Below, in pieces: positions 6,730-6,861 of a stretch of DNA of 6,861 nucleotides. Source of the stretch: Palsa-1447 sp964414785 (GTDB lineage Bacteria > Verrucomicrobiota > Verrucomicrobiia > Opitutales > Opitutaceae); NCBI GenBank assembly GCA_964414785.1, contig CAYPXZ010000077.1, positions 1-6,861 on the forward strand, in the 5' to 3' direction. The notes under the pieces are model-generated. The model saw nothing but the letters and a program-made list of their open reading frames with translations, had not been told where the DNA came from and ran no database searches. A program made the translations under genes and the position numbers. Positions within the stretch are counted from its first letter, which is position 1. Every line of letters starts with the position of its first letter.

Positions 6730-6850
6730 TACCGCTGACGGCGGCTCAATTTGGGAATGCCCCTCAGTTACTGTCGCAACACGGCGCAGTTCTACGGTTC
6801 CCGATCATAGCTGTGCAGTTATGGAATCTATTGAACCGCCTACAGCGGTA
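6730..6850. repeat. Imperfect inverted repeat with TA at both ends, possible mobile-element relic
   Basis: The arm at 6730-6750 and the reverse complement of 6830-6850 agree at 18 of 21 positions; each arm has the core TACCGCTG..GGCGG.TCAAT. Outer span is 121 bp and the loop 79 bp. A looser extension (6724-6729 with 6851-6856) brings agreement to 22 of 27 and makes the ends TG...CA. The arms begin and end in TA, which would fit a TA-targeting (IS630/mariner-like) miniature element; TG...CA ends would fit other families such as IS21. No transposase is present. A long RNA stem or a protein-binding site are alternatives. The repeat is directly visible; its identity is not established. Confidence 0.5.
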
Positions 6851-6861
6851 TAAACATAGTT

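Larger units (their letters stand above)
6495..6861. other. Region without a convincing gene; base composition drops
   Basis: No frame on either strand gives a protein I would accept. From 6495 to about 6600 the DNA is GC-rich like the operon. From about 6601 to 6861 G+C is about 46% by direct count (119 of 261), with short A/T runs near 6641-6675. This part has a promoter-like sequence on the plus strand and an imperfect inverted repeat near the right edge. It may be an intergenic regulatory region, the decayed end of a mobile element, or acquired DNA. Confidence 0.6.

Noticed and set aside
6730..6850. Integron attC site, suggested by the 121-bp length and imperfect inverted repeat
   Set aside because: The flanks lack the paired RYYYAAC and GTTRRRY core sites at the right positions, and no cassette gene or integrase is seen.
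6704..6853. Plus-strand ORF of 49 codons (ATG at 6704, TAA at 6851-6853)
   Set aside because: It has no properly spaced ribosome-binding site and no recognisable motif, and it contains almost the whole inverted repeat, which explains the sequence better.

Overview
The window comes from a high-GC bacterium: the coding part is roughly two-thirds G+C or more, with strong G/C bias at third codon positions. It cannot be assigned to a phylum from sequence alone. The style of the glycosyltransferases resembles proteins I know from Acidobacteria and similar GC-rich soil or groundwater lineages, but that is an impression.

All convincing genes lie on the minus strand and form one tightly packed operon, read from right to left. 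In transcription order they are: (1) a polytopic GT-C-like membrane protein (4661-6361); (2) a DPM1/GtrB-type family 2 glycosyltransferase with two C-terminal membrane helices (3713-4654); (3) a second GT-C-like membrane glycosyltransferase (2245-3702); (4) a family 39 / ArnT-like glycosyltransferase (332-2248); (5) a close paralogue of gene 4, cut off by the left edge of the window (1-335). Spacings are 6 and 10 bp, then two successive 4-bp ATGA stop/start overlaps, so translation is probably coupled along the operon.

The functional logic is a lipid-linked sugar pathway. The GT2 enzyme would load a sugar from a nucleotide donor onto polyprenyl phosphate at the cytoplasmic face. The GT-C enzymes would use that lipid-linked sugar on the outer face of the membrane to modify a glycan, lipid or protein. 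The sugar and the acceptor cannot be read from the sequence.

To the right, 6362-6861 carries no convincing large gene. Its proximal part (6362-about 6600) is GC-rich and holds a possible 39-codon leader ORF with a very strong Shine-Dalgarno sequence. The stop codon of that ORF overlaps the ribosome-binding site of the first operon gene, which itself can fold into a small hairpin. From about 6600 to the end, G+C falls to about 46%. This part contains a weak plus-strand promoter-like sequence and an imperfect inverted repeat (18 of 21 positions, outer span 121 bp) that begins and ends in TA, which may be a small mobile-element relic. I found no tRNA, rRNA, CRISPR array, intact transposase or clear terminator. 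The window is mostly an ordinary envelope-glycosylation locus; the leader region and the AT-richer right end are the parts worth a second look.
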